From Bradyrhizobium sp. DOA9 (lineage in GTDB: Bacteria > Pseudomonadota > Alphaproteobacteria > Rhizobiales > Xanthobacteraceae), in contig NZ_DF820425.1 of assembly GCF_000617845.2 (NCBI RefSeq), positions 69,690 through 133,689 of the forward strand: a DNA stretch of 64,000 nt, read 5' to 3'. Under the pieces are notes generated by a model. It did no database searches and had not been told where the DNA came from. It saw only the letters and a program-made list of their open reading frames with translations. This document shows, one piece after another, positions 1 to 9,161 of the stretch. Position 1 is the stretch's first letter; each line of letters opens with the position of its first letter. The position numbers and the translations under genes were made by a program.

Positions 1-8
1 GCGGCACC

Positions 9-659
9 TCATCGGGACAGAGGTGCACCGACCGGCAGAATGCCGAGACCTCTGAGATGGGTGTCGACGAACTGCTCGATCTGCTGGCGCAGCATCTGCG
101 ACGGCACGGCCACCATGCGCTCCTCGAGGCCGAGCGAGATGATGCCATGAACGGCGGAGAACAGCGTGCGCGACAGCAGCGCGATCTTCACGTCATCCGC
201 GTCCGGCAATAGCCGCACCAAAGGCGGATGCATCAGCGCGAACGCATCCATCACCATCTGGAGGATATCGTCCGGATAGGGGCGGTCGTCCTCCATCCGA
301 TGCTCGAACAGGGAGCGCAGCAGGTTGGCGTGCGCCGCGAAGAAGTCGAGATAGGTTTCGGCGAGCCCATAGAGCTGGCGAACCGGATCCTCGGCCGGAA
401 CACCCCGCAGCCGGGCCGTGAGCGCCTGGACCGTCTCCCGGTTGACGGTCAGGATAACCCCATCGAAGTCCCCGAACTCGTTATAGACGCTGCCGATCGA
501 GCAGCCGGCGGCCTCCGCGACGTCCCGAACCTTCAATGATCTCAGCCCCTTAGCTGAGATGATGCCGCGGGCGATCTCCACGATCTGGAGCCGGCGCCGA
601 AATTTTTTCTGGTCGCGCAGCGATTCTTCTTGAACATTGTTCATTTTCGAGCTACTCAT
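9..659 (-). CDS. TetR family transcriptional regulator
   Basis: A DNA-binding repressor of about 216 residues. The N-terminal third carries a TetR helix-turn-helix (VAEAAGCSIGSVYNEFGDF), followed by an all-helical ligand domain. The longer open frame upstream is antisense noise. ATG 659 (MSSSKMNN) is used here, but ATG 644 and TTG 674 are also possible and none has a strong Shine-Dalgarno. Two identical 13-bp palindromes lie on either side of the start codon, one inside the first codons. This fits autorepression and joint control of the divergent small gene at 696. The ligand is unknown. The family call is firm and the start is not. Confidence 0.85.
   Translation of the reverse strand: MSSSKMNNVQEESLRDQKKFRRRLQIVEIARGIISAKGLRSLKVRDVAEAAGCSIGSVYNEFGDFDGVILTVNRETVQALTARLRGVPAEDPVRQLYGLAETYLDFFAAHANLLRSLFEHRMEDDRPYPDDILQMVMDAFALMHPPLVRLLPDADDVKIALLSRTLFSAVHGIISLGLEERMVAVPSQMLRQQIEQFVDTHLRGLGILPVGAPLSR
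631..643. promoter_or_regulatory. Palindromic operator, copy 1
   Basis: TGAACATTGTTCA is a perfect palindrome around a central T. An identical copy lies exactly 30 bp away, about three helical turns. It sits in the first codons of the TetR gene, so a bound dimer would block that gene's transcription start region. Confidence 0.7.
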
Positions 660-660
660 G

Positions 661-673
661 TGAACATTGTTCA
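661..673. promoter_or_regulatory. Palindromic operator, copy 2
   Basis: This is the second exact copy of TGAACATTGTTCA, located between the TetR start and the divergent small gene at 696. The pair is the probable binding site of the adjacent TetR protein. Confidence 0.7.
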
Positions 674-695
674 ACTTAACCTGGAGACCTGGAAA

Positions 696-962
696 ATGCA
701 AACCCTTGCTGTCGATATCGCCACCACCTTCGTCGATGACGCCGTCGCCCTCGTGACCGGGCTCGGCCGGGCCGTGCTGCGGTTCGCCATGGCGCCGATC
801 AACCGGATCGCCAATGCCTGCGATGTCGCGGGCGTGCTCGCCGAGCGCCGGGCGACCTTCCGGATGTGGCGGGCCGATCGCGCCCGTGCGCGTCAGGAGC
901 GGCGGCGGTTCAGCCTGCTCGGCCGCCTCTCGCCGTTTCGCCAGCTCGCCCATCTCACCTGA
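696..962 (+). CDS. Small conserved-type protein of unknown function
   Basis: An 88-residue protein starting MQTLAVDIATTF. ATG 696 is preferred over the upstream in-frame ATG because GGAG lies 10 bases ahead of it and because the upstream portion overlaps the operators. The N-terminal half is hydrophobic and alanine/valine-rich. The C-terminal half is strongly basic (RADRARARQERRR) and may bind nucleic acid or lie on a membrane surface. It is divergent from the TetR gene and lies 23 bp past the second operator, so it is the likely regulated target. I do not recognise a family. Confidence 0.55.
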   Translation: MQTLAVDIATTFVDDAVALVTGLGRAVLRFAMAPINRIANACDVAGVLAERRATFRMWRADRARARQERRRFSLLGRLSPFRQLAHLT

Positions 963-1316
963 GGCGCGCGCGCGGGTCGGCTCGAATGCAAGCGCCGGCT
1001 GCAAGGATGGACTCACCATGTCCGGACGTGCACGGCCGATCCGGCGGATTTCAGCGATGCGTTTCAGCTTTTCCTTCATCGCCCGGCGCCATATCCGGGC
1101 GAGCGAGGCCGCTCGCGCCCGAGCCCGCCGTGGCCTCGGCCGGATATTTGCGAACCTAACGAGGCCAATTGGAGACCAACAGGATCGGAGGAACCGAGGG
1201 GACAGAGCAGGCCAGCAACTTCGTTGCCGCGCAATGGTTCGCCCCGCGCCCTTCCGGTCGTGACGCTTCATGGACAACCAACAATCTCAGGCTGCCTTTT
1301 TGGAACAGGACTGGTC
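963..1316. other. No gene supported
   Basis: This is a leader of about 350 bases between the small gene and lplT-aas. Short basic frames occur on both strands, but none has a ribosome site or recognisable content. A promoter for the large downstream gene presumably lies here. AACAGGA at 1304-1310 is the Shine-Dalgarno for ATG 1317. Confidence 0.5.
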
Positions 1317-4300
1317 ATGATCAGGGAATTGATGTCGTCACGCCGCTTCGCGCCGCTGTTCTGGGCGCAATTCTTCTCGGCGCTCAATGACAACGTGCTC
1401 AAGAACGCACTCGTCATCATCCTGCTTTACAGCGCGGCGACCGGCCACGGCGATGCGCTGGTGACGGTCGCAGGCGCCGTCTTCATCTTCCCCTACTTCA
1501 TCCTGTCCGGGCTCGGCGGCCAGCTCGCCGACAAATACGTCAAGTCCGTCGTCGCAAGGCGGCTCAAATTCGTCGAGATCTTCGCCGCCTGCTTTGCCGC
1601 AGCCGGCTTCTTCCTGCATTCGGTGCCGCTGCTGTTCGCAGCGCTCGCGCTGTTCGGCACCATCGCCGCCCTGTTCGGCCCGGTGAAATACGCCATGCTG
1701 CCCGACCAGCTCGAGCTCGGCGAGCTCGCGACCGGCAACGCGCTGGTCGAAGGCGCGACCTTCATGGCGATCCTGCTCGGCACCGTCGCCGGCGGCCAGT
1801 TCGTGGCCGGCTCCGCGCATATGGGCTGGGTCGCATCGGCCGTGGTCGCGCTGGCCGTGTTGTCCTGGGCGTTCGCATCCCGCATTCCGCAGACGACGCC
1901 CTCCGCGCCAGACCTGCCTGTCGACGCCAACCCCTGGACCTCGACGGTGAGCCTGCTCAGGACGTTATATGCCGACCATCGCTTGTGGGACGGCACCGTG
2001 ATCGTCTCCTGGTTCTGGCTGGTCGGCGCCATCGTGCTGTCGCTGCTGCCGGCGCTGGTCAAGGATGTCGTCGGCGGCACCGAGGGCGTGGTGACGCTGT
2101 GCCTTGCGATCTTCGCGATCGGCATCGCCATCGGCTCGCTGTTCGCGGCAAGCCTCAGCCACGTCCGCCCGAACCTCGCGCTGGTGCCGATCGGCGCCAT
2201 CATCATGGGCTTTGCCGGCCTCGATCTCGCCTGGGCGATCGGCGTGACCGCCAAGGGGCAGGACATCACCGCGCTCGGCTTTGCGACCTCGTTCGCCGGC
2301 CTGCGCATGCTGGCCGACTTCGTCGCCTTCGCGTTCGGCGGCGGCCTGTTCGTCGTGCCGTCCTTTGCCGCGGTCCAGGCTTGGTCGCAACCTTCCGAAC
2401 GCGCCCGCATCATCGCGGCCGGCAACGTGCTGCAGGCTGCCTTCATGGTGGTCGGCTCGCTGTTCGTCGCGCTGCTGCAGGCGGCGGGCCTCCATATCGG
2501 CTGGATCTTCCTCGGCCTCGGCCTCGCCAGCTTCGGCGCGGTGTGGTTCGTGCTGACCAAGTGGGGCAAGGAAGGCGTGCGCGATGCCGGCGGGCTCTTG
2601 TTCCGCGCTTTGTTCCGCACCGAGATCCGCGGGCTCGAAAACCTGCCGCCTCCGGGCACGCGCATGCTGATCGCGCCCAACCATGTCAGCCTGATCGACG
2701 GCCCGCTGCTGCACGCCGTGCTGCCGATCGACGCGAGCTTTGCGGTCGATACCGGCATCGCCAAGGCCTGGTGGGCCAAGCCGTTCCTGCGCGTCGTCAA
2801 GCACTACACCATGGACCCGACCAAGCCGCTGGCCGCGCGCGACCTGATCAAGCTCGTCGCCGCGGGCGAGCCGGTCGTGATCTTCCCGGAAGGACGGATC
2901 ACCGTCTCGGGCTCGCTGATGAAGGTGTATGACGGCACCGCGATGATCGCGGACAAGGCCGACGCCGTGGTCGTGCCCGTCCGCATCGAAGGCGCGCAGC
3001 GCTCCTATCTCAGCTATCTCAACTCCAGCCAGATCAAGCGGTCCTGGTTTCCGCGCGTGACGGTCACGATCCTGCCGCCAGTCAAGCTTCCGGTCGACCA
3101 AGCGCTCAAGGGCAAGGCCCGCCGCAACGCCGCCGGCGCCGCGCTGCAGGACGTCATGATCGACGCTCTCGTCAAGAACGCCATGCTCGATCACACGCTG
3201 TTCGAAGCGCTCGGACACGCCTATCGCGACCGCGACACCGGCAAGGTCATCATCGAGGACGCGCTCGGCACCAAGCTGACCTATCGCAAGCTGATCCTCG
3301 GCGCGCAGGTGCTGAGCCGCAAGCTGGAGGACGGCACCGCGATCGGCGAGAATGTCGGTGTGCTGCTGCCGAACTCCGCGGGCGTCGCCGTCGTCTTCAT
3401 GGCGCTGCAGAACAGCGGCCGCGTGCCGGCGATGCTCAACTTCTCGGCCGGCCCGGTCAACGTGCTCGCCGCCATGAAGGCTGCGCAGGTCAAGACCGTG
3501 CTGACCTCGAAGGCTTTCATCGAGAAGGGCAAGCTCGACAAGTTGATGACCGCGATCTCGGCCGAAGCGCGCGTGGTCTATCTCGAGGACGTCCGTGCCT
3601 CGATCGGCATCGGCGACAAGGTCAAGGGCCTGCTCGCCGGCACCACGCCGCGCGTGCCTCGCCAGGCCAACGATCCCGCCGTGGTGCTGTTCACGTCGGG
3701 CTCGGAAGGAACGCCCAAGGGCGTCGTGCTGTCCCATCGCAACATCCTCGCCAACGCGGCGCAGGCGCTGGCACGGGTCGACGCCAATGCCAACGACAAG
3801 GTGTTCAACGTGCTGCCGGTATTCCACTCGTTCGGACTCACGGGAGGAATGATGATGCCGATGCTGGCAGGCATCCCGATCTACATGTACCCCTCGCCGC
3901 TGCATTACCGGATCGTCCCCGAGCTGATCTACCAGACCGGCGCGACCATTCTGTTCGGCACCGACACGTTCCTCACCGGCTATGCCCGCTCGGCGCACGC
4001 TTACGACTTCCGCACCCTGCGTCTCGTGATCGCCGGCGCCGAGGCGGTCAAAGACCGCACGCGGCAGGTCTTCATGGAGCGCTACGGCATCCGCATCCTC
4101 GAAGGCTACGGCGTCACCGAGACGGCGCCAGTGCTGGCGATGAACACGCCGATGGCCAACCGTCCCGGCACCGTCGGTCGCCTGTCGCCGCTGATGGAAA
4201 GCCGCCTCGATCCGGTCCCCGGCATCGAGGAAGGCGGACGGCTGTCGGTACGCGGCCCGAACGTGATGCTGGGCTACCTCAGGGCCGAAAATCCCGGCGT

Positions 4301-4721
4301 GCTCGAAGTGCTTCCCGACGGCTGGCACGACACCGGCGACATCGTATCGATCGACCCGGCCGGCTTCATCACCATCAAGGGCCGCGCCAAGCGCTTTGCC
4401 AAAATTGCGGGCGAGATGGTCTCGCTGTCGGCGGTCGAAGCCATCGCGGCGTCGCTATGGCCGCAGGCCGGCTCGGTCGCGGTCTCGATCCCCGACCAGC
4501 GCAAGGGCGAGCGCATCGTGCTGCTGACGACGGAGAAGAATGCCGAGCGCAGCGCGATGCAGGCCCAGGCCAAGGCGATCGGCGCCTCCGAGCTGACCGT
4601 GCCCGCGACGATCATGGTGGTCGACAAGGTGCCGCTGCTCGGCACCGGCAAGACCGACTATGTCACCGCGACGACGATGGCCCGCGAGCAGGCATCCCCG
4701 CCCGAGCGCGTGGTGGCGTGA
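1317..4721 (+). CDS. LplT-Aas fusion: lysophospholipid transporter / acyltransferase / acyl-ACP synthetase
   Basis: A 1134-residue three-part inner-membrane protein for phospholipid repair. Residues 1-410 form a 12-helix MFS transporter like LplT, which flips lysophospholipids inward. Residues about 430-640 form a PlsC acyltransferase with HVSLID (HX4D) near residue 455 and FPEGR near 523. Residues about 650-1120 form an AMP-forming acyl ligase with TSGSEGTPKG near 790 and YGVTETAP near 930. In E. coli the carrier and the Aas enzyme are separate genes. The fused form channels imported 2-acyl-glycerophospholipid to reacylation. The start is set by AACAGGA six bases upstream and by the first MFS helix. 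It converges on tcuB. Confidence 0.9.
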   Translation: MIRELMSSRRFAPLFWAQFFSALNDNVLKNALVIILLYSAATGHGDALVTVAGAVFIFPYFILSGLGGQLADKYVKSVVARRLKFVEIFAACFAAAGFFLHSVPLLFAALALFGTIAALFGPVKYAMLPDQLELGELATGNALVEGATFMAILLGTVAGGQFVAGSAHMGWVASAVVALAVLSWAFASRIPQTTPSAPDLPVDANPWTSTVSLLRTLYADHRLWDGTVIVSWFWLVGAIVLSLLPALVKDVVGGTEGVVTLCLAIFAIGIAIGSLFAASLSHVRPNLALVPIGAIIMGFAGLDLAWAIGVTAKGQDITALGFATSFAGLRMLADFVAFAFGGGLFVVPSFAAVQAWSQPSERARIIAAGNVLQAAFMVVGSLFVALLQAAGLHIGWIFLGLGLASFGAVWFVLTKWGKEGVRDAGGLLFRALFRTEIRGLENLPPPGTRMLIAPNHVSLIDGPLLHAVLPIDASFAVDTGIAKAWWAKPFLRVVKHYTMDPTKPLAARDLIKLVAAGEPVVIFPEGRITVSGSLMKVYDGTAMIADKADAVVVPVRIEGAQRSYLSYLNSSQIKRSWFPRVTVTILPPVKLPVDQALKGKARRNAAGAALQDVMIDALVKNAMLDHTLFEALGHAYRDRDTGKVIIEDALGTKLTYRKLILGAQVLSRKLEDGTAIGENVGVLLPNSAGVAVVFMALQNSGRVPAMLNFSAGPVNVLAAMKAAQVKTVLTSKAFIEKGKLDKLMTAISAEARVVYLEDVRASIGIGDKVKGLLAGTTPRVPRQANDPAVVLFTSGSEGTPKGVVLSHRNILANAAQALARVDANANDKVFNVLPVFHSFGLTGGMMMPMLAGIPIYMYPSPLHYRIVPELIYQTGATILFGTDTFLTGYARSAHAYDFRTLRLVIAGAEAVKDRTRQVFMERYGIRILEGYGVTETAPVLAMNTPMANRPGTVGRLSPLMESRLDPVPGIEEGGRLSVRGPNVMLGYLRAENPGVLEVLPDGWHDTGDIVSIDPAGFITIKGRAKRFAKIAGEMVSLSAVEAIAASLWPQAGSVAVSIPDQRKGERIVLLTTEKNAERSAMQAQAKAIGASELTVPATIMVVDKVPLLGTGKTDYVTATTMAREQASPPERVVA

Positions 4722-4748
4722 GAGGTTCCGAGACGGGCGGCGCGCGAG

Positions 4749-5849
4749 TCACGCGGCCGTCCGCCGCTCCTGTGCGTAGCGCACCAGCGCGGCGAAGCGA
4801 TAGATGCCGTGCACGAACTTGCCGTAGGGCATGGTGATGAACAACGCGAACACGGCGCCGAGATGCAGTGCGAGCAACGGGCCCATCGCGGCGGTCTCGC
4901 GCAGCACCAGCAGCAGCATTCCGGTGAGGCCGGTCAGGAACAGCATGGCGATGAAGCCGACGTCCATGCCGTAGCTGAACTCGTCGAGCAGCGCCGGATC
5001 GCGCCGCATCTTGGCGGCGAACAGGCCGATCGGCCCGGCGATCAGGCCGATGCCGCCGAGCGTGCCCAGCACCACCGGCAGGTCCCACCACGGATACGGC
5101 GCTTCGCGCCCGAGCAGGTAGTGATACAGCGTCGCCACGGAGGTCGCGGCGAAGCAGAGCAGGAAGCCGTAGAAGGTCAGGTGGTGATAGAGCTTGCGCC
5201 GGTCGGTGGGCTTGTCGTCCTCGTTGTAGCAACCGACGCCGCCGCCATGGAGATATCGCAGCTCGCCGGCATCGCGGATCGCCTGGAAGATCGAGCTGCC
5301 ATCGGTGCGGCCGCCGATCGGTGTGCCGATGTCGCGCCAGAAGGCACGCACGCTCATGACGAGGGCTAGGATCGCGTAGAGGAATGCGGCGCCGAACAGC
5401 GCGACCATCGCGTTGTGCGGCATCAGCTTGTAGAAGGCGCCGGGCCCGGTGTGCACGCCGAACAACACGCCGCGGTCGTTCACGGCCACGAAGCCGAGGA
5501 TGAATGCCGCCATGCTGAGCGCGGCGACGATGCTGATGACGAGGCCGTTCCGCGCAAATGTGCCTGAGAGCGCCCGCGGCCAGGCATAGGCTGCATAGGC
5601 TTCGGCGCGCGCGACCGCCAGCGTCTTCGGAACGTTGACGTTGAACGCGTGCGGCGGTGAGAACTGGCAGTCGACATAGCAGGCGCCGCAGGCATGGCAG
5701 AGATTGGCGAGATAGTTTAGATCGCCGTCCGAGAAGGCGCGCCGCATCTCCATGGCCGGAAACACCGCGCACAGGCCCTCGCAATAGCGGCAGGAATTGC
5801 AGACCGTCATCAGACGGTCGGCTTCGTCGAGAATCCTAGTTCCGTGCAT
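4749..5849 (-). CDS. tcuB: TcuB-like tricarballylate utilization protein B
   Basis: A membrane-bound electron-transfer partner (366 residues) that reoxidises the FADH2 of TcuA and passes electrons to the quinone pool. It has two ferredoxin-type clusters at the N-terminus, with Cys 17/20/23/27 and Cys 51/54/57/61, each in a CxxCxxCxxxC pattern. These are followed by about six membrane helices with spaced histidines consistent with haem. It follows tcuA and overlaps its end by 14 bp, so the two are translationally coupled. No TcuC permease gene is adjacent, unlike Salmonella tcuABC. Confidence 0.88.
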   Translation of the reverse strand: MHGTRILDEADRLMTVCNSCRYCEGLCAVFPAMEMRRAFSDGDLNYLANLCHACGACYVDCQFSPPHAFNVNVPKTLAVARAEAYAAYAWPRALSGTFARNGLVISIVAALSMAAFILGFVAVNDRGVLFGVHTGPGAFYKLMPHNAMVALFGAAFLYAILALVMSVRAFWRDIGTPIGGRTDGSSIFQAIRDAGELRYLHGGGVGCYNEDDKPTDRRKLYHHLTFYGFLLCFAATSVATLYHYLLGREAPYPWWDLPVVLGTLGGIGLIAGPIGLFAAKMRRDPALLDEFSYGMDVGFIAMLFLTGLTGMLLLVLRETAAMGPLLALHLGAVFALFITMPYGKFVHGIYRFAALVRYAQERRTAA

Positions 5850-7227
5850 GTTTCGCCGCTTCCCGTCCTGCGATCCGCCCGAACACGCTGCCGATGGTCA
5901 TGCCCATGCCGGCGGCATAGCCCTTGCCGAGCACATTGCCTGCCATGATCTCGCCAGCCGCGAACATGTTGGCCGACGGTTTGCCGCCTTTCATCAGCAT
6001 CCGCGCCTCCTTGTTCACGCGCGTGCCGAGATAGGTGAAGGTGATGCCGGGCCGCACCGGATAAGCGAGATAAGGCGGCACTTCGATCCGGCGCGCCCAA
6101 TGCGTCTTCGGCGGCGTGATGCCCTCGGTTACGCAATCATCCAGAATGGTATGGTCGAAGGTCCCCGGCCGCACGGCGGCGTTGAACTCGGTGATGGTCT
6201 TTTCCAACGCGACCGGATCGAGCTCGAGCTTGCCGGCGAGCTCCGCGATCGTCTGGCCGGCGATCGGTGGAAACAGCGTCGGCATGAAGCTGGTCAAGAC
6301 GGTGGAATCGAAGACGATGTAGGCGATCTGCTCGGGCTGCGCCGCGACCAGCCGGCCCCAGATCGCGTAGCGCTTCGGCCAGATGTCCTCGCCTTCGTCG
6401 TAAAAGCGCTGGGCGTGCTTGTTGACGACGATACCGAACACCACGGAGTCGTGCCGCGTGATGATGCCGCCGTCGAATTTCGGCGCGCGGGCATCGATCG
6501 CAACCGCGTGGCACTGGGTGGGATCGCCGACCTCCTGCACACCCCTGTCGAGCAGCATCTTCAGGATCGAGCCGCGGTTATAGGGCGTGCCGCGGATCAG
6601 GAAATTGTCGGCGGCCTCGCCCCAATATTGCTTCAGCCACTCGATGTTGGCCTCGAACCCGCCGGCTGCGGCAACCAGCGAGGTGGCGCGGATCTCGGTC
6701 TCGCCCTTGACCGGCCGTTTGAGGCGCGCGGCGAGGAACATGCCGTCCTCGATCACGAGATCGGTGACCTCGGCATCGTATTCGACCTCGACGCCGAGCC
6801 GCTCCGCAGTCAGATACAGCGCGTTCAGCATCGCGCGGCCGCCGCCGAGGAAGAAGGAATTGGTGCGGCCGAGGCTCAGCGTGCCGCCGAGCGAGGGCTG
6901 CCAGCGCACGCCCTGCTCCACGATCCAGTTCAGGATGTCCTTGGACTCGCGGATCATGTGGCGCGCCAGCACCTCGTCGGTCTGCCCGCCGGTGACACGC
7001 AACAGATCCTCCCAGAACTCCTCCTCGGTGTAGGGGCCCGTCAGGATTTCGGTCGTGGCGTCATGGGCGCAGCGCATGTTGCGGGTGTGGCGGGTATTGC
7101 CGCCACGATAGAATTTTGGTGCACCCTCCAGCACCAGCACTGACGCGCCGCCGCGGCGCGCGGCGATCGCCGCGCACAGAGCGGCATTGCCGCCGCCGAC
7201 CACCAGCACGTCGTATTTGCTGCTCAT
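5836..7227 (-). CDS. tcuA: TcuA-like FAD-dependent tricarballylate dehydrogenase
   Basis: A 463-residue flavoprotein of the fumarate reductase/succinate dehydrogenase flavoprotein superfamily, predicted to oxidise tricarballylate to cis-aconitate. The start MSSKYDVLVVGGGNAAL gives the Rossmann GxGxxA-type dinucleotide fold at once, so ATG 7227 is used instead of the longer frame reaching into the operator. RGGNTRHTRNMR near residue 43 and the C-terminal GEIMAGNVLGKGYAAG segment match the FAD-binding ends of this family. It is the first gene of a tcuAB operon divergent from a GntR regulator. The exact tricarboxylate substrate is inferred from the tcuB pairing. Confidence 0.87.
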   Translation of the reverse strand: MSSKYDVLVVGGGNAALCAAIAARRGGASVLVLEGAPKFYRGGNTRHTRNMRCAHDATTEILTGPYTEEEFWEDLLRVTGGQTDEVLARHMIRESKDILNWIVEQGVRWQPSLGGTLSLGRTNSFFLGGGRAMLNALYLTAERLGVEVEYDAEVTDLVIEDGMFLAARLKRPVKGETEIRATSLVAAAGGFEANIEWLKQYWGEAADNFLIRGTPYNRGSILKMLLDRGVQEVGDPTQCHAVAIDARAPKFDGGIITRHDSVVFGIVVNKHAQRFYDEGEDIWPKRYAIWGRLVAAQPEQIAYIVFDSTVLTSFMPTLFPPIAGQTIAELAGKLELDPVALEKTITEFNAAVRPGTFDHTILDDCVTEGITPPKTHWARRIEVPPYLAYPVRPGITFTYLGTRVNKEARMLMKGGKPSANMFAAGEIMAGNVLGKGYAAGMGMTIGSVFGRIAGREAAKHARN

Positions 7228-7298
7228 CCCGTTGCCCGATACGGCCAAATTGGAGACATTCTTTCCGCAGGCGGCCTCCCCGATGGCCATTGCGCACC

Positions 7299-7320
7299 TT
7301 TGTATACAAAGATATACAAC
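7299..7320. promoter_or_regulatory. Operator for the tcu GntR regulator
   Basis: TTTGTATACAAA (7299-7310) is a perfect palindrome. A second half-site, ATATACAAC, follows directly. On the minus strand the two read as tandem TTGTATAtC/TTTGTATAC repeats. AT-rich TTGTATACAA-like sites are typical of FadR/VanR-type GntR regulators. It lies in the 142-bp divergent interval between tcuA and the regulator gene. Confidence 0.65.
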
Positions 7321-7369
7321 AGCCATGCAAGCGGCATCTCTGCATGGGCAGGATACGCGTCGAGGGACA

Positions 7370-8044
7370 ATGGCCAGACGCCCGGCGAACTCAGGTGGAA
7401 TGATTGCACGCGGCGGCGTTGCGCTCGGCGAAGCGGTGTTTCGCTCGCTCTGCGAGGCGCTCCAGGCCGGCAGCTACCGCGCCGGCGACCGCCTGCGTGA
7501 GGAAGAGGTCGCACAGCGGCTGAAAGTGAGCCGCACGCCGGTTCGCGAAGCCCTGGGACGCCTCGCCGCGCGCGGCTTCGTCGAGCCCGCCGGCGGCCGC
7601 GGCCTGATCGTCCGCAATCTCGACATCTCCGAGGTGCTCGAGCTCTACGTCATGCGCGAAATCATGGAAGGCGCCGCCGCGCGGCTCGCCGCCGGGCACG
7701 CCTCAGCACCGGAGATCGATGCGCTCAGGGATATCGAGCAGGCCTTCGTCGAGGCGACCGAGGCCGCCGAAATGGCACGGCTCAACCGCGCCTTCCACGA
7801 GGCCATCTGCCGCGCCGCGCGCAACCGCTATCTCGACAACGCCTCGCGGGAATTGCAGGACTGGATCGCCCTGCTCGGCCCGACCACCTTCACGGTGGCG
7901 GGACGCCCGACGACCAGCCACGGCGAGCATCGGAAGATCATCGATGCGATCGCCGCCCGTAACGGCGACAAGGCCGAGCAGCTCGCGCGTGCACACATCC
8001 GCGAAGCTCTCCGCTGCCGGTTGAAACTGCTGCAGAAGCAGTAG
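7370..8044 (+). CDS. GntR family (FCD domain) regulator of tcuAB
   Basis: A 224-residue regulator with an N-terminal winged helix (residues about 20-80; LREEEVAQRLKVSRTPVREAL is the classic recognition region). The C-terminal FCD ligand domain carries ELYVMREIMEGAAARLAA, a histidine in FHEAI and a C-terminal EHRKIIDAI. ATG 7370 has GAGGG just upstream; ATG 7400 is an alternative. It is divergent from tcuA with a palindromic operator between them, so it probably represses tcuAB in the absence of a tricarboxylate. Salmonella tcu is instead controlled by a LysR protein. Confidence 0.88.
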   Translation: MARRPANSGGMIARGGVALGEAVFRSLCEALQAGSYRAGDRLREEEVAQRLKVSRTPVREALGRLAARGFVEPAGGRGLIVRNLDISEVLELYVMREIMEGAAARLAAGHASAPEIDALRDIEQAFVEATEAAEMARLNRAFHEAICRAARNRYLDNASRELQDWIALLGPTTFTVAGRPTTSHGEHRKIIDAIAARNGDKAEQLARAHIREALRCRLKLLQKQ

Positions 8045-8057
8045 GTCGCCTGCCGGA

Positions 8058-9143
8058 TCACGCCTCGAAGGCGCGCGTCAGCAGCCAATAGCCGCCGAGC
8101 AGGCCGATCATTGCGGACATGGCATAGACCGGCCCTGCCGCTCGTGCCGGCTTCTCCCGGCCGGCCGCGGTCACGCGGTCCAGCAGGCCAAGTACCGGCA
8201 GCATCAGCGCGACGATCGCGATCTGCCCGATCTCGACACCGACATTGAAGGCGGCCAGCGCCGGCGCGATCGCATCGGATGGCAGGCCGATCTCGCGCAG
8301 CGCGCCGGCGAAGCCGAAGCCGTGGATCAGGCCGAACAGAAAAGCGACGCGCCAGCGCTTGTCGATGTCGCGCGAAAAGAAGTTCTCGACCGCAACAAAC
8401 ACGATCGAAGCCGCGATCGCGGGCTCCACGATGCGGCTCGGGATGACCAGGACGTTCAGGGCCGCCAGCGACAACGTCAGGGAGTGCGCGATGGTGAAGG
8501 CGGTCACGATCTTGACGACCGGCATGAGCCGGCGCGCCCACAGGACGATCGCGACCAGGAATGCGACGTGATCGTAACCGAGGAAGATGTGCTCGACGCC
8601 GGTGACGAGATAACGCTGCATCGTGGAGAACAGCGACGGCGGCGCCGTCGAGAGTGTCACCGTCGTGTTGTCGGCGTCGAGCAAGGCCTGCGTCTCGGAC
8701 CTGCCCTGCGCGATCAGCACCACCTGCCGCGCGGTCCTGTCTTTCTCCGTCAGCACGGTGGAGCGATAGATGATATCGCCGGCAGCGTCGGCACAGGCGA
8801 AGCTGTTGCGATAGACGATGCCGTCACCGTCCGCCAGGATCGCTGCATTTCCGGCGGAGCAGGCCTCGGCACCTCCTGTAACGGCCAGATGCCTGCCCAT
8901 ATAGGCGAGGATCGCGGGCTTGGCCGCTTCGACGGCGGCGGGATCGACCGCGTCCCGTCTCGCATCATAGATCTTTGTGCCGATCAGGCGATCGACATCG
9001 CTGCCCTTCAATCCGAGTTCGGCGCTGACCGTGCGATCGGGGCTCAGCGCCACCCGTGCCGTGACGAGGTTGATCTCATGTGCCTCCGCAGGAAACGCGA
9101 GGCCGAGCAATACCGCGAGCCGCGCCAGAACTGGCCGCCTCAT
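8058..9143 (-). CDS. HupE/UreJ-like membrane protein with long periplasmic domain
   Basis: A 361-residue protein with a signal peptide ending near PAEAHEI. A soluble periplasmic domain spans residues about 22-180, and six to seven membrane helices follow. The membrane part has the HupE/UreJ_2 hallmarks: HIFLGYDHVAFL, FTIAHSLTL and LIHGFGFAGAL, with conserved His/Asp that may bind nickel or another metal. The family includes metal permeases, but no hydrogenase or urease gene is nearby, so the substrate cannot be assigned. It converges on the GntR gene with 13 bp between them. Confidence 0.8.
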   Translation of the reverse strand: MRRPVLARLAVLLGLAFPAEAHEINLVTARVALSPDRTVSAELGLKGSDVDRLIGTKIYDARRDAVDPAAVEAAKPAILAYMGRHLAVTGGAEACSAGNAAILADGDGIVYRNSFACADAAGDIIYRSTVLTEKDRTARQVVLIAQGRSETQALLDADNTTVTLSTAPPSLFSTMQRYLVTGVEHIFLGYDHVAFLVAIVLWARRLMPVVKIVTAFTIAHSLTLSLAALNVLVIPSRIVEPAIAASIVFVAVENFFSRDIDKRWRVAFLFGLIHGFGFAGALREIGLPSDAIAPALAAFNVGVEIGQIAIVALMLPVLGLLDRVTAAGREKPARAAGPVYAMSAMIGLLGGYWLLTRAFEA

Positions 9144-9161
9144 GATCCCGCTCCATCGCGC

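Noticed and set aside
1018..1263. Short Arg-rich forward frame before lplT-aas
   Set aside because: There is no ribosome site, and the composition is that of random GC-rich sequence.
660..1277. Upstream extension of the TetR reading frame
   Set aside because: It runs through the divergent small gene and both operators, and the TetR domain begins only after residue 215 of the long frame.
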